Assembly: GCA_937911325.1 (NCBI GenBank)
Contig: CALDSD010000005.1
Location: forward strand, 1 to 39,819
Direction: 5' to 3'
Length of the DNA stretch: 39,819 nucleotides
Source: an uncultured Neomegalonema sp.
GTDB taxonomy: Bacteria > Pseudomonadota > Alphaproteobacteria > Rhodobacterales > Rhodobacteraceae
The notes beneath the pieces were generated by a model, which searched no databases, was not told where the DNA came from, and saw only the letters and a list, made by a program, of their open reading frames with translations. Shown here piece by piece: positions 1-8,323 of the stretch (positions are counted from its first letter, which is position 1; each line of letters begins with the position of its first letter). A program made the translations under genes and the position numbers.

Positions 1-2
1 GC

Positions 3-665
3 GTTCAATCCTGTGGTGTTGTGTGTGTGCTGTCGGATCTGGTTATCTTCGAACTGCGTTTATATTTTGTTGTGTCTGTTAGCTTTTCTCTTGTGGTCTC
101 GGTGGGGATGCTCGAGCATGTGGGGATCACGAGCCTGACGGGCTATCATCTGTCCGTCCGAGATCGGTTGAAGCCGGGCGGCGCCGCGCTGATCCACTCG
201 ATCTCGACCAAGGCGCCCCCGGGGGTCACCGGCCCCTTCATTCGTAAGTACATCTTCCCGGGCGGCTATGCGCCGAGCGTTTCGGAGTCGGTGCAGGCCG
301 TCGAGAAATCGGGTCTCTGGATCACCGACATGGAAGTCTGGCGGGTGCACTACGCCAAGACGCTCCGGGAGTGGCGGCGCCGCTTTGAAGCCGAGCGTCC
401 GCAGATCGAGGCGATGTACGACGAGCGTTTCGCGCGGATGTGGGAGTTCTACCTCGCCGCCTGCGAGGGCGTCTTCGAGTACGGCGCATCCATGGTCTAT
501 CAGATGCAGCTGACACGGGAGCGGGACGACGTGCCGCTTCACCGCGACTACATTCAGGAGGAAGAGGCGCGCTTTGCCGCCAAGGAGCCCGCTTTCATGG
601 AAGCCCTGATGGCGAGCGCGGAAACGGCCCTCGGCGACCCGGCGCGCGGCGAGGCTGCGGCCTAA
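3..665 (+). CDS. cyclopropane-fatty-acyl-phospholipid synthase-like SAM methyltransferase (C-terminal part, 5' truncated)
   Basis: The reading frame is open from the window edge to the TAA at 663-665, so the 5' end lies outside. From about base 105 it reads as the C-terminal half of a CFA synthase / SAM-dependent mycolic-acid-type methyltransferase: SVGMLEHVG (end of the SAM fold), LKPGG, HSIS, then FIRKYIFPGGYAPS, a lid region with AETL-like HYAKTLREW, and the characteristic MWEFYLAACEGVFEYG and MVYQMQL. The family transfers a methylene from S-adenosylmethionine onto unsaturated acyl chains of membrane phospholipids. The coding upstream of SVGM does not look like the family and is T/G-rich, unlike the rest; it may be poor sequence at a contig end. 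Converges tail to tail with the next gene, overlapping its stop by three bases. Confidence 0.85.
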   Translation, partial: VQSCGVVCVLSDLVIFELRLYFVVSVSFSLVVSVGMLEHVGITSLTGYHLSVRDRLKPGGAALIHSISTKAPPGVTGPFIRKYIFPGGYAPSVSESVQAVEKSGLWITDMEVWRVHYAKTLREWRRRFEAERPQIEAMYDERFARMWEFYLAACEGVFEYGASMVYQMQLTRERDDVPLHRDYIQEEEARFAAKEPAFMEALMASAETALGDPARGEAAA

Positions 666-910
666 ACCCCGTCGCCGCGAAGGCGCGTCATCAATTCAGC
701 GACTTTTGGATGATCGAGCAAGGCCGGGTCGAGCCCGGCCTCGCGCATTACGGTCTCGGCCTGATCGCGAGGCGCCGCGGCCAGCGCCCCGAGGTTGAGG
801 CCGCTATCCGCCAGCGCCTGGGCGATATCGCCGAAATCCGCGTGGTTCCGTTGATCAGGTCCGCCGACCATTTCGGTCGCGTCCTTCAAGAGATCGTCAA
901 ACGAGAACAT
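662..910 (-). CDS. small conserved-type hypothetical protein downstream of asd
   Basis: An 82-residue acidic soluble protein with no signal peptide, membrane helix or motif that I recognise. It begins with ATG at 910 behind a GGAG six bases upstream and lies only 18 bases after the asd stop on the same strand, so it is probably co-transcribed with asd. The sequence looks helical, with repeated Ala/Leu/Asp segments (DIAQALADSG, LAAAPRDQAETV). It ends tail to tail with the CFA synthase gene. The ribosome binding site and tight spacing support it being real; no function can be assigned. Confidence 0.65.
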   Translation of the reverse strand: MFSFDDLLKDATEMVGGPDQRNHADFGDIAQALADSGLNLGALAAAPRDQAETVMREAGLDPALLDHPKVAELMTRLRGDGV

Positions 911-928
911 CGCGCGCTCCGTTGCGTT

Positions 929-1948
929 CTAGCCCTTCTTCAGGATCCGCTGTCCCAGCAACTCTGCGATCTGCACTGCGTTCAGCGCCGCGCCCTTGCG
1001 CAGGTTGTCCGACACGACCCACATCGACAGCCCATTTTCGACCGTGATGTCCTCTCGGATCCGGCTGATGAAGGTAGCGTAGTCGCCGGCGCATTCCACT
1101 GGCGTGATGTAGCCGCCGTCCTCACGCTTATCGACAACGAGACAGCCTGGGGCCTCGCGCAGGATCTCCCGCGCTTCTTCGGCCGACAGATCTTCTTCGA
1201 ACTCGATGTTCACGGCCTCGGAATGGCCGACGAAGACCGGCACGCGCACGCATGTCGCAGAGACCTTGATCGAGGTGTCCACGATCTTCTTGGTCTCGAC
1301 CACCATCTTCCATTCCTCTTTGGTCGACCCGTCCTCCATGAACACGTCGATTTGAGGGATCACGTTGAAGGCGATCTGCTTTTGAAACTTGTTCGGCGTC
1401 GGTTCGTCGGTGACGAACAGGCCCTTGGTTTGGTTCCAGAGCTCGTCCATGCCGTCTTTTCCGGCGCCCGAGACCGACTGATAGGTCGAGACAACGACAC
1501 GCTTGATCTTGGCGCGGTCGTGCAGCGGCTTGAGCGCCACGACCATCTGCGCCGTCGAGCAGTTCGGATTGGCGATGATATTGCGGTTCTTGACCTGCTC
1601 AATCGCGTCCGGGTTCACTTCCGGCACGATCTGCGGGATGACCGGCTCGTAGCGGTAGAGCGACGAATTGTCGATCACCACGCTGCCGGCTATCGCCGCG
1701 CGAGGGCCGTATGTCTTCGTCGGTCCCGACCCGATTGCGAAGAGAGCGATATCCCAACCTGAGAAGTCGAACTCCTCGATGTCCTTGGTCTTGAGCGTCG
1801 TGTCGCCAAAGCTGACCTCTGTGCCGAGCGAGCGGCGCGACGCCAGGGCCGCGATCTCGTCGACAGGGAACCCGCGCTCGGCGAGAATGTTCAGCATTTC
1901 GCGGCCCACACTGCCAGTGGCGCCCGCGACGGCGACCCGATAACCCAT
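929..1948 (-). CDS. asd: aspartate-semialdehyde dehydrogenase
   Basis: Reduces L-aspartyl-4-phosphate with NADPH to L-aspartate-4-semialdehyde, the branch-point precursor of lysine/diaminopimelate, threonine and methionine; cytoplasmic. The 339-residue length is normal for the family. Visible motifs are the N-terminal nucleotide-binding GATGSVG (residues ~9-15), FAIGSGP, DNSS, and the active-site cysteine in NPNCSTAQM. QSVSGAGKDG and VRVPVFVGHSE carry the substrate-binding residues, and the family end SDNLRKGAALNAVQ is intact. The ATG at 1948 follows AGGACTGAGGAG. It sits downstream of leuB on the same strand, separated by a few small genes, as in related alphaproteobacteria. Confidence 0.97.
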   Translation of the reverse strand: MGYRVAVAGATGSVGREMLNILAERGFPVDEIAALASRRSLGTEVSFGDTTLKTKDIEEFDFSGWDIALFAIGSGPTKTYGPRAAIAGSVVIDNSSLYRYEPVIPQIVPEVNPDAIEQVKNRNIIANPNCSTAQMVVALKPLHDRAKIKRVVVSTYQSVSGAGKDGMDELWNQTKGLFVTDEPTPNKFQKQIAFNVIPQIDVFMEDGSTKEEWKMVVETKKIVDTSIKVSATCVRVPVFVGHSEAVNIEFEEDLSAEEAREILREAPGCLVVDKREDGGYITPVECAGDYATFISRIREDITVENGLSMWVVSDNLRKGAALNAVQIAELLGQRILKKG

Positions 1949-2028
1949 CTCCTCAGTCCTTTCAGGGAATGTCCAACGGGCGCGAGATATACCTTTGATC
2001 TCTTAATGAAAAGAGCGTCCGGCGTTTG

Positions 2029-2421
2029 TCACCTGTCGGAAGGATGGTTCATCCCGTCCCTTGTGGCGATTTCGCCAAGGTCGTACGGGTTCACGCCTTC
2101 CAGACAACCGACGTTGTAGCCGTATTGCTCGGGGTTTGAGCGGCGTTGATGATGGGTGTAGATCCCACAGCGCGTGCAAAAATAGTGCTTCGCCGTCATC
2201 GTGTTGAACTGGTAGCAACCCAGAGCGTCTTCGCCCTCGACAACCTCGAGGTCCGAGAGTGGAACCGAGGCCACGATCGCGCCGCGGCGTCGGCACATCG
2301 AACAATCGCACCGGCGGGGATCAACGATCCCGTCAGGCAGCCTCAGTCGAAGACGCACGGCGCCGCAATGACAGGTGGCGTCATGCACGGGCGTCACGTG
2401 AAGCGTTCTTGAGTTCGTCAA
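2029..2421 (-). CDS. GFA/CENP-V domain zinc protein (glutathione-dependent formaldehyde-activating-like)
   Basis: A 130-residue protein with the cysteine pattern of the GFA (Gfa/CENP-V) fold: CHCGAVRL near residue 17, RCDCSMCRRRGA in the middle and FCTRCGIYTHHQ in the second half, which together bind structural and catalytic zinc. Family members are often called S-(hydroxymethyl)glutathione synthase homologues, but most have no proven activity, so this name should not be read as function. I chose the TTG start at 2421 because a GGAG lies seven bases upstream; an in-frame GTG eight codons later is the alternative. It is divergent from the exported protein gene that starts at 2517. Confidence 0.85.
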   Translation of the reverse strand: MTNSRTLHVTPVHDATCHCGAVRLRLRLPDGIVDPRRCDCSMCRRRGAIVASVPLSDLEVVEGEDALGCYQFNTMTAKHYFCTRCGIYTHHQRRSNPEQYGYNVGCLEGVNPYDLGEIATRDGMNHPSDR

Positions 2422-2516
2422 AGCGCGGCTCCAATTCTCTGCTCGTTGAAACGTGACAGCACGACCTTCGCACGGTCGGGTAAGGTGACGGACGCCCTCA
2501 CTATCAGGAGCTTGGA

Positions 2517-2879
2517 ATGCGATCGATGTTTGTTGCGCTTGTCTTGTCGTTGGGTCTGCCGCATCTGGCGGCGGCCGGAGAGGCCGACGTCATCGAGGTC
2601 GCGGCGACGCGGATGGGTGAAACCTGGCGGTTTGACGTGACGGTGCGACACGCGGATACCGGGTGGGACCACTATGCCGACGCCTGGGAGATCGTCGCGC
2701 CGGATGGGACGGTTCTGGGAACGCGGACGCTGTTTCATCCGCATGTGGCCGAGCAGCCGTTCACGCGGTCATTGAGCGGCGTTTCGATCCCTGACGGCGT
2801 CACGGAAGTGACGATCCGAGCGCACGACTCCGTCGACGGGTACGGCGGCGCTGAAAAGACGGTGACGTTGGAGCGCTAG
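2517..2879 (+). CDS. small exported hypothetical protein
   Basis: 120 residues. A classic Sec signal peptide (basic start, hydrophobic core of about 12 residues, cleavage after AAA-G near residue 20) precedes a mature domain that looks all-beta: alternating hydrophobic residues, WRFDVTVRHADTGWDHYADAWEI, HPHVAEQPFTRS and a VTEVTIRAHDSVDGYGG end. The HADTGW…DAWE and HPHV…PFTR motifs recur in alphaproteobacterial exported proteins of unknown function that I have seen, but I know no role. ATG at 2517 has AGGAG seven bases upstream. The stop abuts the stop of the convergent GNAT gene. Confidence 0.8.
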   Translation: MRSMFVALVLSLGLPHLAAAGEADVIEVAATRMGETWRFDVTVRHADTGWDHYADAWEIVAPDGTVLGTRTLFHPHVAEQPFTRSLSGVSIPDGVTEVTIRAHDSVDGYGGAEKTVTLER

Positions 2880-3398
2880 TCACGCCTCTTCCGGCGGAGG
2901 GAGCGCGATGGCTTTCTCGCCACGTGCGAAGGCTTCGAGATCCGCTTCCTCGACCCGGTAGTAGATCTTGCTGGTCAATTGGTCTGAGCCGAGGCGCGAA
3001 TAGAAGCGCTGGGCCCCTTCGTTGTCCTCGTCCGCAGTCCAGTCGAGACGGACGCAGCCGTGCTCCGCCGCTCGCGCCGCCAGCGTCCGCATCAGGGCGT
3101 CCCCAACCCGAGCGCCGCGCGCCGGCTCGGAGACGAAAACCTCTTTCACGAACATCGCGCCCTTCAATGGCGGGACCATAATCGTGTAGGTCGCGTAGCC
3201 GACCGGACGATCGCCGTCATAGACCACGAGGCATCCCAGATCGCCCGGTTGTACCAGTCGGTCAATCACCCGTTCGCGCAGGTCGACACGCGATAGCGGT
3301 TGCCGGTAGAAGCGTTCGGTCTCGTGGAAGAGGGCGCGAAGCGCCGCGCGATCGGCGTCTGACGCGTCACGAATCTGGAACCCAAAGTCTTCGACCAT
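2880..3398 (-). CDS. GNAT family N-acetyltransferase
   Basis: 172 residues with the GNAT fold: N-terminal IRDASDADRAAL, central beta strand with GYATYTIM, the FVKEVFV strand, then the acetyl-CoA pyrophosphate loop region ARGARVGDALMRTLAARA (motif A, R/Q-x-x-G-x-G/A form) and the C-terminal RLDWTADEDNEGAQRFYSRLG, typical of diamine/amino-acid acetyltransferase-like GNATs. Substrate unknown. ATG at 3398 has AGGA nine bases upstream; the in-frame TTG at 3407 would lie directly on that AGGA, so I prefer the ATG. Located just downstream of leuB on the same strand. Confidence 0.9.
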   Translation of the reverse strand: MVEDFGFQIRDASDADRAALRALFHETERFYRQPLSRVDLRERVIDRLVQPGDLGCLVVYDGDRPVGYATYTIMVPPLKGAMFVKEVFVSEPARGARVGDALMRTLAARAAEHGCVRLDWTADEDNEGAQRFYSRLGSDQLTSKIYYRVEEADLEAFARGEKAIALPPPEEA

Positions 3399-3437
3399 GC
3401 CAAGCAATCCTACCGAGCCGAGGCAAAGCGCCGCTGA

Positions 3438-4547
3438 TTAGGCGGCGGCCAACTCGGCAAGCACTGCATCTCCCATGCCGCTGGTCGAGAGGTGCTCGCC
3501 GCCTTGTGCGATATCCTTTGTCCGCGCCCCTTTGGCCAATGCGTCGGCGACAGCGCCTTCAAGCAGATCCGCCTCGGCGCCGAGGTCGAACGAGTAGCGC
3601 AGCGCCATAGCGAAGCTCAGGATACAGGCGAGGGGATTGGCCAGGCCCTGACCGGTAATATCAGGCGCCGAGCCATGCACCGGCTCGTAGAGCGCTTTGG
3701 GACGCCCTGTCGCCGGATCTGGCGCGCCGAGCGAAGCGGACGGCAGCATCCCGAGCGAGCCCGTCAGCATCGCCGCGACATCCGACAGCAGGTCGCCGAA
3801 CAGGTTATCGGTGACGATCACGTCGAACTGTGTGGGCCAGCGCACCAGCTGCATGCCGCCGGCGTCGGCGTACATGTGGCTCAGGTCGATGTCCGGGAAT
3901 TCGTTGTCGCCGACCCACTGCACCTCTTCCCGCCAGAGAATGCCGGACTCCATGACATTCGCTTTCTCCATCGAACACAGGCGTCCGTCGCGCTTTTGCG
4001 CGAGATCGAAAGCGACCCGCGCCACGCGTCGGATCTCGTTGGTGGTGTAGCGCTGGGTGTTCACGCCCATGCGTTGCCCGTCGTTCATCTCGGTGATGCC
4101 GCGCGGCTCGCCGAAATAGACGCCGCCGGTCAGTTCGCGGACGATCATCAGGTCGAGCCCTGCGATGACGTCGTGCTTGAGCGAACTGTCTTCGGCCAGC
4201 GCGTCGAAGCATTGGGCAGGGCGCAGATTGGCGAAAAGGTCCATCTCCTTGCGCAGCCGCAACAGGCCGCGTTCCGGCTTCACCGAAAAATCAAGCGCAT
4301 CGTATTGCGGCCCGCCCACTGCGCCCAGAAGCACGGCGTCGGCGGATTGCGCTTTGGACATGGTCTCGTCCGCCAAGGGAACGCCATGCGCGTCATAGGC
4401 GGCGCCGCCGACAAGGTCTTCCGTCACTTGGAAGCCGAGAGCGCGATTGGCGTTGAACCAATCGATGACACGGCGAACCTCGGCCATGACTTCAGGACCG
4501 ATACCGTCTCCGGCCAGGATCATCAGCGTGCGGGCGTCAGCGCTCAT
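3438..4547 (-). CDS. leuB: 3-isopropylmalate dehydrogenase
   Basis: Oxidatively decarboxylates (2R,3S)-3-isopropylmalate with NAD+ to 2-oxoisocaproate, the third step of leucine synthesis; cytoplasmic dimer. The 369-residue length is standard. Motifs: [10 protein letters not shown] at the N terminus, LLGAVGGP, the substrate-binding [33 protein letters not shown], the catalytic lysine segment [10 protein letters not shown], the metal-binding [17 protein letters not shown] and the NAD-binding [18 protein letters not shown]. It ends in [10 protein letters not shown]. The gene lies downstream of leuD, with an exported EEP-domain gene between them. The leader is short and the SD is weak. Confidence 0.97.
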   Translation of the reverse strand: MSADARTLMILAGDGIGPEVMAEVRRVIDWFNANRALGFQVTEDLVGGAAYDAHGVPLADETMSKAQSADAVLLGAVGGPQYDALDFSVKPERGLLRLRKEMDLFANLRPAQCFDALAEDSSLKHDVIAGLDLMIVRELTGGVYFGEPRGITEMNDGQRMGVNTQRYTTNEIRRVARVAFDLAQKRDGRLCSMEKANVMESGILWREEVQWVGDNEFPDIDLSHMYADAGGMQLVRWPTQFDVIVTDNLFGDLLSDVAAMLTGSLGMLPSASLGAPDPATGRPKALYEPVHGSAPDITGQGLANPLACILSFAMALRYSFDLGAEADLLEGAVADALAKGARTKDIAQGGEHLSTSGMGDAVLAELAAA

Positions 4548-4613
4548 TTTTTTGGCGTCCTCTATGCGATTTCTTCTGATTTCGCACTCGCTTAGGCGGC
4601 GCGGGCGGTTCGG

Positions 4614-5822
4614 TCAATCGGACGGGCGGATTTCTAGCGCAATATCGACCCAGACAAGGCGATGGTCCGAGCTGATGATCGGTTTTCCATCGCCCGTCAG
4701 CCGCCACAGCGGATCGACCAGCGACGGCCAGAAAACGCCGTCTCCGAGCACTTTCAGATCAGACGATGGCAGCACGTAGTCGACGCGGAGGTTGCCGGGG
4801 CCTTTGCCGGTCTCGTCGCGCCAGTCGGCCGTATCGAGCGCCGGATCTGTTTGATGCGTCGCGTTGACGCCGGCTTGCAGCGCCGCCGCTTCAGAGCCGC
4901 CGAGACTGATAGGGCTTGGGTCTTGAACACGGGCGTGGTCGAGCAACGCCCAGAGAGCGCCGCTGACGCCGTCTCCGTCGGCCGGGTCGTTGTTCAGATC
5001 GCCCAGGATCACGAATGACGCGTTAGCTTGCAGGCCGCCGACCTCGCCAACGTCGTCCTCGATCCAATCTGCGCCGTCGACATAGTCGCGCCAGAACAGG
5101 ATCTCCGCGGCGTTGCGCAGTCCATTGCGGTCCTCCGGCCCGTCGAAGACAGGCGGCGTGGGGTGGCTCGCCAACAGATGCAATTGGCGGCCGTCGGGCA
5201 GCGCCACGGCGACGTCCCAATGGTTCTTCGAGGACAGCCGCAGCGCCTCCCAGACGTTCGGCGCGTAGTAGCCGCCGCCGTCTGACGTGAGGGGCGGGTC
5301 CGCGAACGGCGCCGCGGACCATGGCGTTTTTTGAAACGTCCGCGTCGACACGATCGGATAGGCCGACAGCAGCGCCATTCCGAACTGTCCTTCAAACAGA
5401 CCCCATCCATGCGCGTCTTCGGGGGCGCGGATCCTGCCATCGCCGTCGAGGTCGCGACCTGTGATCACGCCTGTGTTCACCGGAGCTGTAAACGAATGTT
5501 CAAAGAGGCTCGGCTGTGCGCCGTTGCGAGAAACCTTCAGCGTCTCGAGGAAGAGCGTCAGCGCCTCGCGGCGGGGATCGTGATCGAGTTCATTGATCAG
5601 AAGAATGTCCGGCTGAACCCGCTGGATGATCTCGGCGACGGCGTCAACCTGCGGCGCGCCGCCGGCGCGCAGTTCGCTGATCAGCTTGCCGGCTTGTCCC
5701 CGCGCCAGGGAAACGTTGAACGTGGCGATCCTGACCGCGTCGGCGGGTTTGGCGAGATCCTGGGCCCAAGGCGATGCGGGAAAGGCGGCGATCGCCAGGC
5801 AAAGCGCCGCCAAAACCCTCAT
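4614..5822 (-). CDS. exported endonuclease/exonuclease/phosphatase (EEP) family protein
   Basis: 402 residues with an N-terminal Sec signal peptide (hydrophobic core, likely cut after SPWA at ~20), so it probably acts in the periplasm or outside. All the EEP catalytic motifs are visible: IATFNVSL, the metal-binding glutamate in LLINELDHDP, histidine in LLASHPTPP, the LGDLNNDPADGDG Asp/Asn loop and the terminal SSDHRLVWVDI. A DLDGDGRIRAPED segment resembles a calcium-binding loop. Members hydrolyse nucleic acids, sugar phosphates or phospholipids; the substrate cannot be deduced. It begins one base after the leuD stop and is followed 66 bases later by leuB, so it is embedded in the leuDB transcription unit, which is not an obvious metabolic partner. 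Confidence 0.92.
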   Translation of the reverse strand: MRVLAALCLAIAAFPASPWAQDLAKPADAVRIATFNVSLARGQAGKLISELRAGGAPQVDAVAEIIQRVQPDILLINELDHDPRREALTLFLETLKVSRNGAQPSLFEHSFTAPVNTGVITGRDLDGDGRIRAPEDAHGWGLFEGQFGMALLSAYPIVSTRTFQKTPWSAAPFADPPLTSDGGGYYAPNVWEALRLSSKNHWDVAVALPDGRQLHLLASHPTPPVFDGPEDRNGLRNAAEILFWRDYVDGADWIEDDVGEVGGLQANASFVILGDLNNDPADGDGVSGALWALLDHARVQDPSPISLGGSEAAALQAGVNATHQTDPALDTADWRDETGKGPGNLRVDYVLPSSDLKVLGDGVFWPSLVDPLWRLTGDGKPIISSDHRLVWVDIALEIRPSD

Positions 5823-5823
5823 C

Positions 5824-6441
5824 TCAGGCCGATGAGTAAAGCCACGGTTGGGCGGTCTTCTGCTTCTCTTCGAAGGTGTCGATGCTATCGACCTTCTCCA
5901 TGCTCAGGCCGATATCGTCGAGCCCGTTGAGCAGGCAGTGCTTCTTGAATGGGTCGACGTCGAACTTGACCACGCCGCCGTCAGGGCCGCGGATCTCCTG
6001 CGCTTCAAGATCGACCGTGACGGTGGCGTTCGCACCGCGCTTTGCGTCGTCCATCAGCTTGTCGACGTCTTCTTGCGGGAGGGCGATCGGCAGAATGCCG
6101 TTCTTGAAACAGTTGTTGTAGAAGATGTCGGCGAAGCTCGGCGCGATGACGCAGCGGATGCCGAAGTCGAGCAACGCCCACGGCGCATGCTCGCGGCTTG
6201 AACCGCAGCCGAAGTTGTCGCCCGCGACCAGTATCTCGGCATTGCGATAGGCCGGCTGGTTCAGGACGAAATCCGGTTTTTCCGCGCCAGTTTCGTCGTA
6301 CCGCATCTCGTCGAAGAGGTTCTTGCCCAGACCTGTGCGCTGAATGGTTTTCAGGAACTGCTTTGGGATGATCATGTCCGTGTCGACATTGATCTGCGGC
6401 AGCGGCGCGGCGACGCCGGTCAGGGTCGTGAATTTGTCCAT
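5824..6441 (-). CDS. leuD: 3-isopropylmalate dehydratase small subunit
   Basis: Small (swivel-domain) subunit of isopropylmalate isomerase, which with LeuC converts 2-isopropylmalate to 3-isopropylmalate. 205 residues, the normal size. Motifs: [13 protein letters not shown] near the start, FVLNQPAYR, the highly conserved [16 protein letters not shown], and [21 protein letters not shown]. The open frame extends about 62 codons further upstream, but the ATG at 6441 has GGAGG nine bases upstream, the family starts here, and the extension has no resemblance to LeuD. It is the first gene of a leuD–EEP–leuB unit and is separated from leuC by 2.8 kb of opposite-strand genes. Confidence 0.97.
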   Translation of the reverse strand: MDKFTTLTGVAAPLPQINVDTDMIIPKQFLKTIQRTGLGKNLFDEMRYDETGAEKPDFVLNQPAYRNAEILVAGDNFGCGSSREHAPWALLDFGIRCVIAPSFADIFYNNCFKNGILPIALPQEDVDKLMDDAKRGANATVTVDLEAQEIRGPDGGVVKFDVDPFKKHCLLNGLDDIGLSMEKVDSIDTFEEKQKTAQPWLYSSA

Positions 6442-6461
6442 CAGGAAACCTCCGTTGCCGC

Positions 6462-6491
6462 GATAAAGCACACCGGCCCGCCCAAAGCCAA
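6462..6491 (-). promoter_or_regulatory. possible promoter for leuD
   Basis: On the minus strand TTGGCT, an 18-base spacer and TTTATC resemble a sigma-70-type promoter and end about 20 bases before the leuD ATG, overlapping nothing else. Read by eye only; the -10 element is weak. Confidence 0.3.
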
Positions 6492-6572
6492 GAGGGGTTT
6501 CGCGATAATGAGGCCCTGGATGGGACGAGATTTGCATAGTCCTTGAAGGCTTCATCCAGAAAGGCTTGGCCC

Positions 6573-6878
6573 ATGCGTTTCGCCGCTCTGATCGCAATTC
6601 TGGGGTGTCTGTGCGCCGGTCACGCAAGCGCCGGCGGACAGGAGCCCCTGGCGTCGTCGCCGCAGGCGGAACGCTCGCCGGTTCCCAGAACGCCAGGCAA
6701 GACGCGCAGCGCCTCTAGCCGAGACAGTGCTTACAGCGACGAATGGGAGGCGACGCGCGGTGCGGATCTGTACGCGCGGACGCCGTTCATCATCGATCCC
6801 CATGTCGATGTGTTCATTGCGCCGTCCCCCCGCAAAGAGCGGCGCCATGAGCGGCGGCACAAGCACGGAAAGCGCTGA
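6573..6878 (+). CDS. small exported basic protein of unknown function
   Basis: 101 residues starting at ATG 6573 (GAAAGG about ten bases upstream), with a Sec signal peptide ([20 protein letters not shown], cleavage after ASA). The mature part is Ser/Pro/Arg-rich, low complexity for about 35 residues, then [23 protein letters not shown] and a very basic tail of Lys, Arg and His. The tail resembles that of the His-rich exported protein at 8324-8770. No family recognised. Divergent from leuD, in the plus-strand block that splits leuD from leuC. Confidence 0.6.
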   Translation: MRFAALIAILGCLCAGHASAGGQEPLASSPQAERSPVPRTPGKTRSASSRDSAYSDEWEATRGADLYARTPFIIDPHVDVFIAPSPRKERRHERRHKHGKR

Positions 6879-6962
6879 CCGAGCCGCTTCGTCGCGCCGA
6901 GAAAACCGTCCGGCGCCGCAAAAACGATAGCCGCCGCGCGATTCTCCTATAGCGTCGCGAGC

Positions 6963-8225
6963 ATGTCCTCTCCCGCGGCCGGATCTGCGCAGATCCCAAC
7001 CTCTCGCTTCGTTCTGGAGAACGGCCGCTGGCTCGCCGCGGGGTTCCTGCTCGCGCTGGCGTCGAGCTTTGGACAAACGTTTTTCATCGCGCTGTCGGCC
7101 GAGCCGATCCGAACCGACTTCGGGCTGACCCACGGCGAGTTCGGCATGATCTACATGATCGGAACGCTGACGAGCGCGCTGGCGTTGATCCAGTTCGGCA
7201 AGCTGGTCGACTTCTACTCGGCGCGGGTGCTGGCCCTGGTGATCCTCGCCGCGCTGGCGCTGGTCTGCCTCGGGATGGCCACGGCGTCGCACAGCTGGAT
7301 GCTGTTTGTTCTGATCTTTGGCCTGCGGTTTTGCGGCCAGGGAATGCTGAGCCATATCGCGATGACCGCGATGGCGCGCTGGTTTTCCGCAAGTCGAGGC
7401 CGGGCCTTGGCCATCGCCGCCTTGGGTTACCCGGTCGGGGAGGCCTTGGCGCCGCAGTTCTTTCGCTTGCTCGCCATCGACCTGGGCCTGAGTTGGCGAG
7501 AGGTCTGGCTGGCCGCGATCGCCATCCTGCTGGTCGGTTTCGCGCCCGCTGTCTGGGCGTTGCTTCGCCGCGAGCGCTCGCCCCGAGGTCAGATCGAAGC
7601 GGAGACGAGCACGGGGTTGCATGGCCGACATTGGACCCGTGCGGAAGTGCTGCGCACGCGGCTCTTCTGGTTGCTCGCGCTTGGCGTGATCGGCCCAAGT
7701 TTTTACGGCACCGTCCTGTTCTTCCTGCCGGCTCACATCGCCGAGATCAAAGGTTGGGAGCTTGGCGACTGGTTGGCGGGCTATTCATTCTACGCCGTTG
7801 TCTCCGTCTTTTCGGCGATGGGGACGGGCATCCTGATCGACTGCTTCAGCGCCCGCGCGCTGCTGGGCTTTTACCAGTTGCCGATGGCGGTGGGCATGGC
7901 CTTGTTCGTCATCGCCGAGCCGTCCTGGATGATCGTGCCCCTGATGGCCGCGTTCGGCGTGTCGGCCGGCGCGGTGTCGACCGTCCATTCGGCCTTGTGG
8001 GCGGAACTCTATGGAACGCGGCATCTCGGCGCGATCAAGGCCTTTGCGCATGCGCTGATGGTGTTCGGCTCTGCGGCTGGACCGGGCGTCGCCGGCTTGC
8101 TGATCGACGCCGGCGTTGATTTCGAGGGTCAGGCGGTCTGGTACGCCGTCTATGTCTTGGCGATCTCGACGCTGTTTGCGGTTCTCTCCGTTCGACTTCG
8201 AGCGCCGCACCTCACGGATGTATGA
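6963..8225 (+). CDS. MFS transporter
   Basis: 420 residues with about twelve predicted membrane helices in two six-helix halves separated by a hydrophilic loop (RRERSPRGQIEAETSTGLHG). The loop 2-3 signature appears as GKLVDFYSARVLAL, a DFG-like D-x-x-(S)-R-x pattern, and its second-half counterpart as GILIDCFSARALLGF. RFCGQGMLSHIAMTAMARWF and RGRALAIAALGYPVGEALAP resemble motif C-type helices of oxalate/formate and monocarboxylate-like MFS carriers. Substrate unknown. No strong ribosome binding site before the ATG at 6963. It occupies the plus-strand block between leuD and leuC. Confidence 0.9.
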   Translation: MSSPAAGSAQIPTSRFVLENGRWLAAGFLLALASSFGQTFFIALSAEPIRTDFGLTHGEFGMIYMIGTLTSALALIQFGKLVDFYSARVLALVILAALALVCLGMATASHSWMLFVLIFGLRFCGQGMLSHIAMTAMARWFSASRGRALAIAALGYPVGEALAPQFFRLLAIDLGLSWREVWLAAIAILLVGFAPAVWALLRRERSPRGQIEAETSTGLHGRHWTRAEVLRTRLFWLLALGVIGPSFYGTVLFFLPAHIAEIKGWELGDWLAGYSFYAVVSVFSAMGTGILIDCFSARALLGFYQLPMAVGMALFVIAEPSWMIVPLMAAFGVSAGAVSTVHSALWAELYGTRHLGAIKAFAHALMVFGSAAGPGVAGLLIDAGVDFEGQAVWYAVYVLAISTLFAVLSVRLRAPHLTDV

Positions 8226-8323
8226 CATCCCGATCGCGCAAGCGTGCGGAGCGCGTTGGTTGAGGCCAGAGCCTACGGCGCCCAGCTCTCGATCATGAAC
8301 GCAGCGCCCAACAGGAGGCGACC

